DNA of 64,000 nt from Isoetes taiwanensis (Eukaryota > Streptophyta > Lycopodiopsida > Isoetales > Isoetaceae), in the NCBI GenBank assembly GCA_021234155.1, contig JAJEKV010000053.1, positions 4,990,488-5,054,487 of the forward strand, in the 5' to 3' direction. A model generated the notes under the pieces. It ran no database searches and was not told the DNA's origin. It saw only the letters and a program-made list of their open reading frames with translations. Made by a program: the position numbers and the translations under genes. Shown one piece after another: positions 25,226 to 36,475 of the stretch; the first letter of the stretch is position 1; each line of letters begins with the position of its first letter.

Positions 25226-26174
25226 ATGGCGCGCACCAAACAGACTGCACGCAAATATCGACCAGGCGAATAGCCCAGCGCCCAAGACAGGAGGAGGATT
25301 CAGCAGCTACTTCAAGAGCAGCTCCTCGCAAGAGGAGACCAACTCTCGTCAACCGAGGAGAGTACTTTTGATGACTCACATGTACAGGAGTCAAGGCAGG
25401 ATTCACTAGAAGGACTGGCTGACCTCATCAATCAGGAGTTAGACGAAGAAGCAGACATTGACTCTGAGGGTTCAATGGATGAAGAAACCCGCGAAGTATA
25501 CGAGCAAATTGAAGAGGAAATACAAGAACACTAGAGGGCAGAACGGGAGCAGGCTGCCAATGAACAGGCGGAACAGAAGGAGCCCACTCCCGAACCCACC
25601 TTAGAAGAAGAGATCAAGGCCTGGATTCAAATGCAGGGGGCGAAGTCACAACGCAAGAGGAGGAGAAGGGCCGAGAAGAAAAGAAAACGAGAAGAACAGG
25701 AGGCGGAGAAGAAGAAACTCAAGGGAAAGGGCAAGGAGGAGTCCAAGAGGAAGCTCAAGAAGACCCCACTGACCAAAATCGTCATCAAGGAACGGCAACC
25801 TGACCAGACACCATCCTCTGATGACGAAGATGATGAAGACTACAATCCTTATCAAGAGGTAGGGAGCCCCTCCAAACCAGCAGATGAGGATCGGACGGAC
25901 AGGGATCGGCAGGTACAGACACCCCCACCCTACCCCACGTGGGAGAAGGAGAAGGATCTAAAGAAGCTGCCCCAACCTGCCCGGGAGTCTTACGTGGTAG
26001 ACCATCTCAGGGTCTACCAGAAGAAATTGAAGGCCTATAAGGAATATATGAAGAAGTGGGAGGCCTACAACTCCTACTACCAGGCCAATAAGCTAACGTA
26101 TGCCGAAGGAGGACGGCCATCGAAGAAGAAGACCCTCAAGCCACCTCCAGACAAACCTATTCCACCCAAGAAGC
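25226..26174 (+). pseudogene. Element A ORF1, part 1: histone H3 tail plus charged insert
   Basis: The ATG opens MARTKQTARK, identical to the first ten codons of histone H3 (the Met plus residues 1-9, including K4 and K9). Residue 10, serine in H3, is Tyr here. The same frame then runs 317 codons: an acidic segment (MDEETREVYEQIEEEIQEH), a nuclear-localisation-like basic cluster (KRRRRAEKKRKRE, about residues 143-156), an acidic block SSDDEDDEDY (about 197-207) and Lys/Pro-rich sequence ending PPKK. In-frame TAGs at 25271 and 25532 replace probable CAG codons. The frame is cut at 26174 by element C and resumes exactly at 51502. The insert between tail and fold is not from H3 and is unrecognised. 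Confidence 0.9.
26170..26174. repeat. Element C target-site duplication, left
   Basis: GAAGC, repeated at 51497-51501. Confidence 0.93.
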
Positions 26175-26676
26175 TGTGACGTCCCCTACTCGTATACGGT
26201 GCCCTCACCGTATACAAACAGGAGTTCTTCCCCCACACCAGCTCCATGCTGATACAGGGCCCTCCACGTATCACTGCACCCGTAACGAGTCCCAGTGGGA
26301 AGAGTGAAGGTGTCATTCTACCCTGTCTCCCTCAGGGCCTACCTAGCTGCGGAAGCGTAAACATACATGTCAGTACTCAACATAATCCTCCATCCACCCA
26401 GAAGGGTGGTATATCAACATCTGCATAGACAATGGTCAGCACATCATATAGGGAATCCTACCCAAGGCTTAGACTCAAAGGGATGACTGACGGCTTGGGT
26501 CTCCAGAGTTCATTGCAGACAGAATTCATGGCAATGGATTTGGCTGGCATAGGAACATGGCATAGGGTTGTCCACTCCATCCGCCCCTCCTGTGCACACT
26601 TTGCAGAGTAGGCTGAAAAGTGTCGGGACCTGACTGTAGCCCGCCGGATGCATAGCCAGAGGGGCTATTCCTGGGG
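26175..26676 (-). repeat. Element C 3' LTR, distal part
   Basis: Starts TGTGACGTCCCC (complement of the LTR end) and carries the GTATACGGTGCCCTCACCGT palindrome. It matches 49952-50448 closely, then stops at the target duplication of element B. Confidence 0.93.
26672..26676. repeat. Element B target-site duplication, left
   Basis: TGGGG, repeated at 38902-38906. Confidence 0.9.
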
Positions 26677-29108
26677 TGTTGCCCCTTTTTGGGCAACATG
26701 GACCAACATGATACTTAGAGTTTCAAGATTGGAAGATATTTGTTGAAGTTTGGAAGACATGTGGTTAGCTTTTGAGGTTTCATCTTAAGTTATTTCCTAT
26801 CACTCATGGGGTAAGAGTTAGTGCTATTTTGATCCTGCTAGAGTTTGGAAGAAATTTGTCCAAGATTGGAAGACCCTTGGGATCTTGCTTATATAGCCTA
26901 ATTCTTTCCTTTGAGGAAGTTTTTCTAAGTTACATTTTTATTTCTTGAAGACCAGGCAGAGGATATAGCAAGTTATACAAGGAGCTACAAAGCATTTTGC
27001 TCAAATTCATTTATATGGAGCTTAATTGAGTTGCACCAATGGTTTAGGAGTCACACTTATGAAGATGGTCACTTGGGAATTGATATTTGCTCTTATATTG
27101 GCCTTGAAGTTTGGAAGATTTTTTAGAAGATTGGAAGACCCTTAGGCCTTGAGCAAAACTATGTTCATCATAAGGTATGATTTGAGCTTTTGAGATAAGA
27201 TCATGTGCTGCTGTGGGTTTCCATCCTTCATCTATTCCACCTTTCCATACCTCACTTCCACCTTTTCATACCCTCTTCCATTACTTCACTACCTATATTT
27301 TTATTGGCCTCACCATCACTTGTAAATTGCTCTCAAAAGATCATAAAAAACCTCAAGAGCAATGGAGTTTGATTTTTACCATCATCTCATCCTTCTAAAC
27401 CCCACCATAGCTTTTTCCACTATTTTTCCATTTGTTTTATGATTTTTTTCCACCATTTCCAAGTTTGAAAATCCATTGACCAAGGTCAAAAGGGCCAAAA
27501 TTTCGAGTATTTCAGTTTGACCTGGAAACCCTCCAGATTTGAAGCTTGACCAAAATGAGCTAAATTGGCTTTTTAAAAATCAAAAAAAGACCTTGGGAAG
27601 CCTCTCAAAATTTATTTCTTGGGATGCGTGCCAGAGAAAATAAAAAATAAAAACCTATTCTAGCCTATATCTACCCTATCACTATTTTCCACCTCAGCCC
27701 CCATTGGTCCACGTGGGCGCCAGGCGGTGGCCTCGCAACACGAAATGGCACAACCCTTTCAGATGGCACGCACAGTTATTAGCTGGGTCAGCATTAAGCC
27801 TTATATACATGAGCCTCCAGAACCATTTTAGCCTGTGGGATATATGGCCTTCAAGAATTTTTCGATGAACCCTAAGAAATAGAGGAACCTGCTAAATCTG
27901 GCCAATTCGTGCCATAACTTGATTGGATCCCGCCCTTTTCCTCCCGATTTATCCTCCTAGACCTTTTCCGAAATCCCTGGAACCCTTTGTGGCACTTGAT
28001 TGATAGAAACTTGCTCAGATTAGGCCGGAAATCATTGAACCGAGCTGGTTTTTGGGAAGGACAGTTTTTAATCTGGGAATACAGATCATTTTTTACCCCC
28101 TGAGATATACCTCCGCGGATCCGGGCGCATTCTATATTCTTGATATTTTCATGATCCGTTTCTACTCCAAATTCAGCTAATTTCGCCGAGATTGAAGATT
28201 GACTGCATTGTGTTTGAAGACCGACTGTGTTGTGACTGACCCGACATCAAAACTTCTACTACAACTCAAATTATCTTCTTATTTTCTTCTTTTGATGATT
28301 TCTGGATTTTTAGAAGCTCACAAGTGCCTTGAGATTTATTCTCAGGCATTATCTTGGGAATTATTTGTCGAGACTTTAACTCTGTGATATCTCTCGGTTA
28401 TAATGCATATTCTCACTCGAAAAATAGTGTTAGCATTTTCTCATATTACAAATCTATTACTGCCTGTCAAAACCAATAGAAATCAGATATTTCAAGATGA
28501 AACCAAATTTAATAGTCATTTCTCATCCTTAAATAGACTTGAGTAGTGTTTATATGCAAAAAAGACAAAGGAAAAGTAGCTTTTCCATAACTGTTACAGA
28601 CTGTGACAGAAATTGAGTCTGTGGTCTATCTCAGAAAAAATCATAGTGTTTGCTTATCAATTAAACCTTATGCACGTGATCTAGGGTTCATTTTGAAGCT
28701 GTCTGCACAAACCCCAACTCAAAATTCGTCACCAAACTCCATCTGCAAATTTTGGTTCTCTGTTTTGGCATTGACCACTTTTTGACTGAGCTTTGACATT
28801 GATTTTCTTGGTCTTCCTTTATCCAAATCAAGACAGACTTTCACCAGTAGCTTCCTCTGCTTGTTTGTGAACCATACCAAAAATCCAAACTCAAAAAATC
28901 TTTAAAGTGTGATTGCTGGATTGATTTTGGCTCTGACAGTCTTTTCTGCTTCAGGGATTGTAGTGATTTGGAAAAATCTAGCATTTCAAATTGAGTTCTT
29001 TTGCTTATATGATTGAGGATTGATCACCCTAAGTGATCTGGAGGTCCTGACCAGTTTTCTTTGTACTTCCTTTGAGGTTAGGCTAAAATTCCAGGTTTTA
29101 GGCTAACA
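26677..29108 (+). repeat. Element B 5' LTR
   Basis: 2432 bp, TG...CA ends, nearly identical to 36476-38901 apart from small indels clustering at CAG/CTG. The start folds as GCCCCTTTTTGGGC. Confidence 0.95.
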
Positions 29109-29111
29109 TTT

Positions 29112-29128
29112 TGGAGGTCCTACCGAGA
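29112..29128 (+). promoter_or_regulatory. Element B primer binding site (tRNA-Gln type)
   Basis: TGGAGGTCCTACCGAGA, three bases after the LTR. Its complement ends TAGGACCTCCA, which fits the 3' end of plant tRNA-Gln as I remember it. Confidence 0.65.
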
Positions 29129-29151
29129 TCTTTACCTGGAAATTGAACTCA

Positions 29152-30340
29152 ATGGCACCAAGGAAGATTTCAGAGTCTGCTGAACCACCTGAGGAGACAA
29201 ATCAACCAGATTTGGTAGGAGTAAGCATGAGAGTGGCTACCAGATCTACCACTAATGCTACAAATACTCCCAACTTGCCTATTCCTCCACCAGCTCCTCT
29301 CTATCAGTCTACAAATATTACAAATATTTCCTCTGTGCCCTCTTCTTCACAAATTCATAAACTTTTTGAACCAGATCAACTCGCCACTGTTCCTCCATCA
29401 GCACCTTATCATTTTGAGTTGACTATACCGCTTTCCCCTTGCTATGATTCTTCCATGAATGCCAACCATTTTCTAAAAACTTTGAAGACTATTATGAAGA
29501 ACATGGGAGAAAGAAGGGTTCCGTGTTTGCGTGAATTCATCAAATGCATGAAGGGTGATGAGGCCGATCTTGGCCTCGATTTTTTGAGCTGCCTATAGGT
29601 ACCAAAGGGGATGAATTGGAACACAAGTTTCTATCAAGGTTTGGTAAGGCTACTTCACCCCGTGATCTTGTCTTTGAACTCAACTCATTTTCCATTAGAC
29701 CCGGTGAGAGTGTAAAGCAAGATGTGGAGAGATTTAATTTTATTTGCTAGTGTGTAACAGAATCGTGTTACTCATCCAACATTGCACCTAGTTGCTTCCT
29801 TTATCGAGGTTTGATGTCTAGACCTAGGATCTATAGGAAGTTATTAAAATTACAAAAATTTGGTGAGTTGGATTCTATCCATAAAACATTTGTAAAGGTC
29901 AGAGATCCGCGTAACTATTAAGCTATCTTCCCGATGAAGAGATCGAGATCCATTTTATCCTCCTCATCATGGAACTGAACATGATTTACATTTTGCTAAT
30001 GCCGCCCCGCTTATGCAAGACAAAAAGAGAAGAAGAAGTCCAAGGTGAAGAATTGATCCTCATGTTTCGTAGATGAAATCGAGATCAAGAAAGTGTCCGA
30101 GGCACTTTTGAAGTTACCAAACAACTTAATCAATTAAAAAAAACAAGAAAGATGCCCCACCTCCCGAATGCACAAACCGTGGTAAACCTTACCATAGAGT
30201 CGAAGCAAAAGTTGTTTTGCAAGGCAATGTCCTAAGTGTCATAGAAGAGGTCACTTTGGTAGAGAATGTCCCGTTTGCTCTTTTGCAAGGAAATAGGTCA
30301 TGAGGAGAAGTATTGCAAGTTGTTAAGGCTTATTTTGAAA
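29152..30340 (+). pseudogene. Element B gag
   Basis: ATG at 29152 (MAPRKISESAEPPEE) opens a frame that is open to about 29598 and continues in other frames. Downstream pieces read like a retrotransposon gag core (FLSRFGKATSPRDLVF type). Near the end a CCHC zinc knuckle CPKCHRRGHFGREC lies at 30228-30269, with CX2CX4HX4C spacing. It would package element RNA. Broken by several frameshifts. Confidence 0.75.
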
Positions 30341-30635
30341 AACAAGATAAAGGTAAACAAATGTCAAATATAAGTTTTATTGAGACTTGTGCAGAGAACA
30401 GAAGAGCAAGATGTTATGGTTGTGCGCATTACGCGCCGAGCTCATCCAAATGCATCTACTGTGTTTCGCTCCACCTCATAAGGTAACATTTCAATCAGAT
30501 CCTCTAATATAGCTCCTCCTCCCCGCCAAAGGTATAAAACGTAAAGATTCTCGAAGTTGGATGAATTTGAATTACTTATGAAAAATTCTAAGGTTACCGT
30601 GGATTTATTAACTCACGAGAATTGCACCATCATAC

Positions 30636-31100
30636 GTGGAAAAGTTGATCAAAAGCACTCCAGATATTGAAGAGGTTGCTGCTGAAACCCGCAACAATAT
30701 TTCGTGGCTTTGCCTCGAAAGCAAAACCGAAGATCCGTGTGCTTTTACTTGTAGTGCTACTATAGGAACTTCCCATCTAGACAAAGTTTTGCCGGATGGA
30801 GGTTCTTCTCTTAATGTTATGCCTTATCATGTTATGAAGGCAATCGGATCTCAAGGTAGAAGATAATACTTCCATTGTTCTAAAATCTTTTTCAAATGCT
30901 AAAGTTGTGCCTAAGGGAATAGTAAGAAATGTATCCGTGGAATACTGTGGGGAATCATTGTGTCTGGCCACATTTGTGGTTGTTGATTTTGAAAATGTTA
31001 ATCAAGCTAATATCTATGATCTATTATTAGGAAGGAGATGGATGAAAACAAAGGATGCCGACCTGATGGTTCGAAGGCACTTGCACCATTTCCAATGGAG
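30636..31100 (+). pseudogene. Element B aspartic protease
   Basis: DKVLPDGGSSLNVMPYHVM is the Tat/Athila-type protease signature (D-x-GSSxNVMP), here with Gly in place of the usual Thr or Ser after Asp. The second half, FVVVDFENVNQANIYDLLLG then RRWM, follows in the next frame. Confidence 0.8.
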
Positions 31101-31259
31101 CAACTTCACAAACCGCAAAACAAAACCGATCCATCCGCTAACATTAGGTTCATAGATGTGGACATACTACGTGAAGAAGATTTGGGTGTTTACAATTTAG
31201 GCCTGGATGCTAGTATACATGAAGAGGTTGTCAACTTTGCTTACATGCATGTTGAATCT

Positions 31260-31690
31260 CCCGACCAAGGCAAAAAGCCTATCTCCGGGTTTGATGGAGG
31301 TATGTCAAAAAACTGGGATTGCTTCTTCTCACGCTATTTTGAAGGATGCAGATTTTAAGTTGATGACTAAGATAGGGAGAATTCACCCTAATATTTCTTC
31401 TAATGCAGCAGTAATACAAAGCCCCTCATTGCGTGTTTACAAGAAGCAAGATGTATGAGTATTTCTCATATTGTTATTTATGGAGACTCACAACTTGTTT
31501 GTAGACAAATCTTGGGAGAATATCGAACTAAACATCAAGACATGGAGGATCTGAAAGTGCTCAAGCCGAGAATTATTAACTTTTTTGATCATTGGGAGAT
31601 TTTACATATTCCTAGATCTAAAAATTTTGAAGTCGACTCATTGTGCGTAAAAACCCTTATGGAGTATTTGTCTGAAGGAGCTATTCAAGA
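31260..31690 (+). pseudogene. Element B extra RNase H placed before RT
   Basis: FDGGMSKN (first Asp), GIASSHAILKDADF, SNAA followed by a damaged EYKAL-type segment near 31410, and IVIYGDSQLVCRQILGEYRT with HIPRSKNFEVDSL make up a complete type I RNase H of the second (archaeal-like, RVT_3) kind. Its last part is in the same open frame (31455-32444) as the reverse transcriptase that follows. In the Tat elements I know, this domain sits after the first RNase H, next to the integrase, so the order here is unusual. The function would be RNA-strand removal during reverse transcription. Confidence 0.75.
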
Positions 31691-32520
31691 GGATGTCTTA
31701 GATGAAGAGGAGCTTTCCCAATTCCATCCCATCTTAACTATCAACCTAGCACAAGAGGAATCACTTAAAGAGCTTGAAGTGCATAAAGGAGGTATATCTA
31801 GGACCCTGCAAATGGGAGACTTATATAATGAAGGTGATCAAGGTAAAATGGTTGAGTTATTTGAGGATTGGGTGGATGTTTTTGCATGGGAATATTCAGA
31901 ATTGAAAGGGGTTGATAGGAGCATTTGTGAGTTTGAGATAAAAGTTCGTGAAGATACTAAACCTGTCATGCAGAGATTGAGAAGAATTAATTCCTCACTT
32001 TTAGATCTTATCAAGCAGGAATTATTCAAAATGCAGGAATCAGGATTGATAGTTGACATTGTGAACCCCTCTTGGGTTTCTTGTATTGTTCCAGTTCTAA
32101 AAAAGAATGGTTCCTTAAGAATATGTGTGGATTATAGAGATCTAAATAAAGCTACTGTTAAAGATTGTTACCCTTTGCCTTTTTTGGAAGAAATCCTTTA
32201 TGCAGTGGCTGGTAAGTCTATGTACTCATTTTTGGATGGTTTCTCTGGTTTTAATCAGATTAGCATCAAAAAGGAAGATCAGTCCAAGACATCCTTCATT
32301 ACTCCATGGGGAACTTATGCAATGAAAAGGATGCCTTTTGGCTTAATGAATGCCCCTGCCACATTTCAGAGAGCCATGGATGCTGTCTTTGCAAACATGA
32401 CTCCTCGAAAGCAATTCAGAGTTTATCCGATGATTTATGCTTAGGTACCGATACAAGTGATCATATTTCAGAGCTAACAAGAATATTTACATTGTGCGCA
32501 TAAACCGAGTTAATCTAAAC
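31691..32520 (+). pseudogene. Element B reverse transcriptase
   Basis: Motifs are FAWEYSELKGVD, PVLKKNGSLRICVDYRDLNK, YPLPFLEEIL, FLDGFSGFNQISI, FITPWGTYAMKRMPFGLMNA and, after a frameshift near 32400, SDDLCLGTD in place of the YxDD core. Tat/Athila type rather than chromovirus. The thumb and connection (32520-32860) are degraded. Confidence 0.88.
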
Positions 32521-32859
32521 CCAAAGAAGTGCATCTTTTTGGCATCCAAAGGCCAGCTCTTAGGCCATGAGGTTTTCGCTAAAGGCCTTCAAGTAGTGAA
32601 GAGAAGATCATAGCTTTAAAAAGCTTCAAACACCCGTGACAATTAAAGAAGTCAAGGGATTTATGGGAATGACCTCTTTCTTAAGAGTGTATGTGCCTAA
32701 TTTCTCTCACCTTATTAGTCCTATCTCTAAGTTGACTAGAGTAGGCCAAGTTAGTAAAAAGAGAAAGTAAATATAGGCCTGTTGTTTGACCGATGAGTGT
32801 GAAAAGCTTTTTTTGCAGATCATAGAGGCCATTTGCCATTCTACACTTTTTAAAAACTC

Positions 32860-33250
32860 CAGACCTTTCCTTACCATTTAAAGTTTACATAACTATCACT
32901 AAAAAGGCTGCTGGAGTTGCCATTTTGCAGGATAGGCACCCCATTGCCTTTGCAAGCAAACAATGGTCTCAAACTCAAGAAAGGTATGCCAAGATTGAAA
33001 GAAGTGCAAATGCTTTATTTTTTTTGATAGAAAGACAGGGACATCTTCTCAAGAAAAATCTCGCACCATCGCCTACATGCAGCAGTAATCCCATGCCTTT
33101 TTGTATGGTAAGAAATTGAAAACCCAAGCTTCATAGGTGGGCTTGTAGGCTCCAATCTTATGATTTAAAAGTAAAGGTCATCCATGTCTTAAACAACCCG
33201 AAGTTTGTATTTACCCGCCGCTTATTTTGAACATGAGGAAGTAGTACAAG
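32860..33250 (+). pseudogene. Element B RNase H (native position)
   Basis: Short open pieces show AGVAILQDRHPIAFASKQWS and QERYAKIERSANALFFLIE, the normal Ty3/gypsy RNase H that follows RT. The catalytic end is scrambled by frameshifts. Confidence 0.75.
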
Positions 33251-33277
33251 AGGAAGAAATGACCAACCTTGTTGTAA

Positions 33278-34310
33278 ATGGGCAAGACTTTTCGTGATAA
33301 ACAAAGCTCAAGGTTGGCAAAGAACCTATTAGAAGATTCCTCCAATATCAAGAGATACCTCCCTGAATTTTCTAAAAGCCAAGCTTACAAGTTTAGACTA
33401 AAATGTTTGACTTACTCTTTGGTTGGAGATATTTTGTGCAAGGTAAACAGGGATGGTGTTCTTCTAAGGTGTGTTGATGAAGATGAGGCTGCCCCGGGTA
33501 CTTGCCGAGAATCATAAAGGTGTTTGTGGTGGTCATTTTTGCAGCACAACAACCGCCAAGAAGATATTAAGGTCCTGATATTTCGGCCTCATTTATTTAG
33601 AGATTGTTATCATGTCATAAAAACTTGTCACCAATGCCAAATATTTGGTAAGAAAATTTTGCATCCCCGCCCTCTTATCGAATTGTGTCCCCTGTGTCCA
33701 TTTCAAGTTTGGGGACTAGATTATGTTGGCCCTATAAATCCCCCATCTTCAGCCCAAAGATGAATACATTGTTGTAGCCACAGATCTATTTACCAAATGG
33801 TCGGCAAAGACCTTTGAGAAAAGCAAATGCATATACCATCGCCAGATTTTTACATGAAAACATTTGCTCTAGGTTTGGCATCCCTTTTAAAATTTTGACC
33901 GATAGAGGCTCTACTTTTATTAATGAGGTTATTAATTTTCTCGCCTCAAGTCTCAAAATCGCATGTGAAAAGCTCAGCCTATTATCCTCAAGGAAATGGC
34001 CAAGTCGAAGTCTACTAACAAAGTGCTTAAGGGTATTTTGCGTAGAAGACAGCTTTGCCAAAACCAAAAAGATTGGCATTTGAAATTATATGATGCCCTT
34101 TGGGCTCATAGAATCATCGCTAAAGTCGCTACTAATGCTTCTCCTTTCAGTTTGGTTTATGGAGTTGAAGCAGCTTATTCCCTTGTTGAGTTGGAAATTC
34201 CCTCATTGAGGATGGCACTCAAATTGACCCGAGTTTATCAAGCATTAAAACACGTGTATGAAGTTTTGCTAAAATTGGATGAGGATAGATTTGATGCGTA
34301 AAAATCTCAA
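33278..34310 (+). pseudogene. Element B integrase
   Basis: Successive frames give the HHCC region (GVCGGHF ... CHQCQIFGK), the core start VWGLDYVGPI, IVVATDLFTKWS, FGIPFKILTDRGSTF and LVYGVEAAYSLVELEIPSLR. The latter is the conserved YG.EA..P.E...PS segment typical of Tat/Athila integrases. At least five frameshifts. No chromodomain downstream. Confidence 0.85.
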
Positions 34311-34929
34311 TCTACTTAAGAAAGCTAGAGTGCAAAGAAATTTTTTAAGGCAGCTCACAAGCTCCAAGATAAATTTTCTCCATTAGAGCTGGTGCTCAAA
34401 TGGAATGTCGCAGATGAAGGTAAGCTATCTAAATTTGAAAATCCTTGGGAAGGTCCTTATCGATTCTAGGAGAGGTCGGGCTGCTCATCTTATAGGTCCA
34501 TTGATCTTAATACAAGTTTAGAGCTGCCAAATCCTATTAACATTCAAAGATCTTAAGAGATATTGGCCTCAAAGATGCATGCTTGAGCCTATTTGCTTCC
34601 ACATAATTATCTATTTTGGCTTAAATTAGGCTAATTAGTTGAAACTTTAAATTTCTTTTGAATAGATTTGCATATTTGACGCTTATGTTGTCGGATTTGA
34701 ATTGGTTTCTAGTTGTAATTTTACTTAGGAGTTTGCTAGTGTGGTTGTATTGAAATCTCTTATAACTGTGCCATCAAGATAATTTTTCTTTGAGGTTGAC
34801 TAATGTGTATTCTTTTGAAGTAAAGCCATGCTCACAGATTAGACAAGTTTCAAAAAAGAAGACCAGAGATTTTTCATTGATCAAAAATAAAAACATTACA
34901 CATGTTACATTTCAGATGAGTCTTTAAAA

Positions 34930-35700
34930 AGGCTAGATCTTTTCATCAAGCCCCAATGCTATCGGGCCTTGGCCCGAATGAATGGTAGGTATCCCGCTTG
35001 AAGGATCAAAGATCTCAGTAGCATCCAAAAGACTATTGAACCCGGTAAAAAAGCTTTTCATGGTGCCAAATACATAGTGTTCTTCATCCCAAAGGTTCTC
35101 TTTGAGAAGTTTAAAATGCATTTTTTTTATCATAAGAAGCATCGAGAGCCATAGTTATCCGCTAGCATCCCGTGGAGAGTAAAATAATTGCCTATATCGC
35201 CAAACCGAAAGATCGCCGCCACCATGGTGGTGCTTACATAAGAAGTAGTGTATATGTAGCATCTCAGATGCATTCCCTTGAAAAATTCTCGCCCAAAGAG
35301 CCTTTTTGTGTCCCGGATATCCGCTCGTGAGTCGTTAGTTTTTCCCCGATAAGTTTTTGTCCAAGAAAGAAAGACATTGCATGGTGCTCATGGTTCATGT
35401 CTTCTTTGAAGAGTTCTTTTCTAATCGTGGAAGCTTGTGTCAAAAATTTTACCCTCTATTATGCATCGCCTCGATATGCATGTGCACCGAGTAAATTTGA
35501 GCGCGGAAGAGGTTCTTCATTAATTAAGACATTGTCCCATTCTCAAGATCTCAGATTTACTTTTGCACAGTGTCTGATCACCCATAAGGAATGGGAATAC
35601 CGTGTATCGGATCAATCTCGTGGAACACTCCTAAATTGTTTGGTTCAAATTGCTACATTGTCCCGCATGGGTGTGTGGTAGGAAAAAGGAGCCATGATCG
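34930..35700 (-). pseudogene. Antisense ORF region of element B
   Basis: Between the integrase and the 3' LTR the minus strand reads as a degenerate protein from MAPFSYHTPMRDNVAI near 35695 to a 69-codon frame at 35142-34933 that contains ENLWDEEHYVFGTMKSFFTG and ends DEKI before a stop. Some Tat-lineage elements carry an antisense ORF in this place, which is the basis of this call. Product unknown. Many frame breaks. Confidence 0.45.
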
Positions 35701-35811
35701 TGAAAGGAGCTCGAGATTACCGAGCTCTAAATGAGAAGAAGCAGATTAGGTTTTCGATTCTCGATGGTATGAATTTTTGAAAAATTCAAATGGTTGTATG
35801 AGTAAGATTTG

Positions 35812-35849
<38 letters not shown>

Positions 35850-36475
35850 CCAATGGTTCTATGAGTAAGATTTTTGAATAGTTGAGGTCTAGTTAAGTAT
35901 GGTAGAGATTTGCTATGCTTTAACAAGTTGAGTGTTGTCATTTCAGGTCCATCTGCTTACCACTTTCATTTGTCTTGAGTTGGCCTCTTTCCATCTAGCC
36001 TTGTTTCCTTGTGCAATCCCAAGAGTGCTAATCCTATATTGCTATTCACCTTTTATTTAGCACTCAGGCTAATTTGCTTCTCATTGTCATATGCAGGTTC
36101 ACTTGTTCTAAATTCTCACTTGTCTTAAGTTGACTTGCCTTCCATTTAGCCTTTGCTCCCCTAATGAACTCTCAAGAGTGCTAATCCTATATTGTTATTC
36201 ATCCTAATTAGCACTCATGCTAACTTGGTTATTATTGTCATATGTAGGTTCATCCACTTTTTCTCCATCTTCACCTGTCTTGAGTTGACCTACCCTCCAT
36301 TTGATCTTCTTCTTCTATCATTCACTTCATCACCCTATGCTCTGCCCCATATTTTCCATCACTGCAGAGTAAATCTACCCCTCTCACCACTTGATGATAT
36401 TTGAAGACCCTTCAGTTAGCATTTTTCCTTTGAGGCCGAGGGGACCAGCCTCATTCTTTCCTTTTTTTGAGGAGA
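35701..36475. repeat. Element B 3' noncoding: poly-A run and 153-bp tandem repeat
   Basis: A 36-A run at 35812-35847 is flanked by two direct copies of an AATGGTT.TATGAGTAAGATTT segment. At about 35940-36330 a unit of about 153 bp (AAGAGTGCTAATCCTATATTG at 36021 and 36174) repeats two to three times with the pyrimidine-rich text CTTGTCTTGAGTTG. Such repeats before the 3' LTR are common in Tat elements. Confidence 0.75.

Noticed and set aside
27213-27398. Identical 61-codon frames at 27213 and 37010
   Set aside because: They are the same LTR sequence of element B in two copies, not a duplicated gene.
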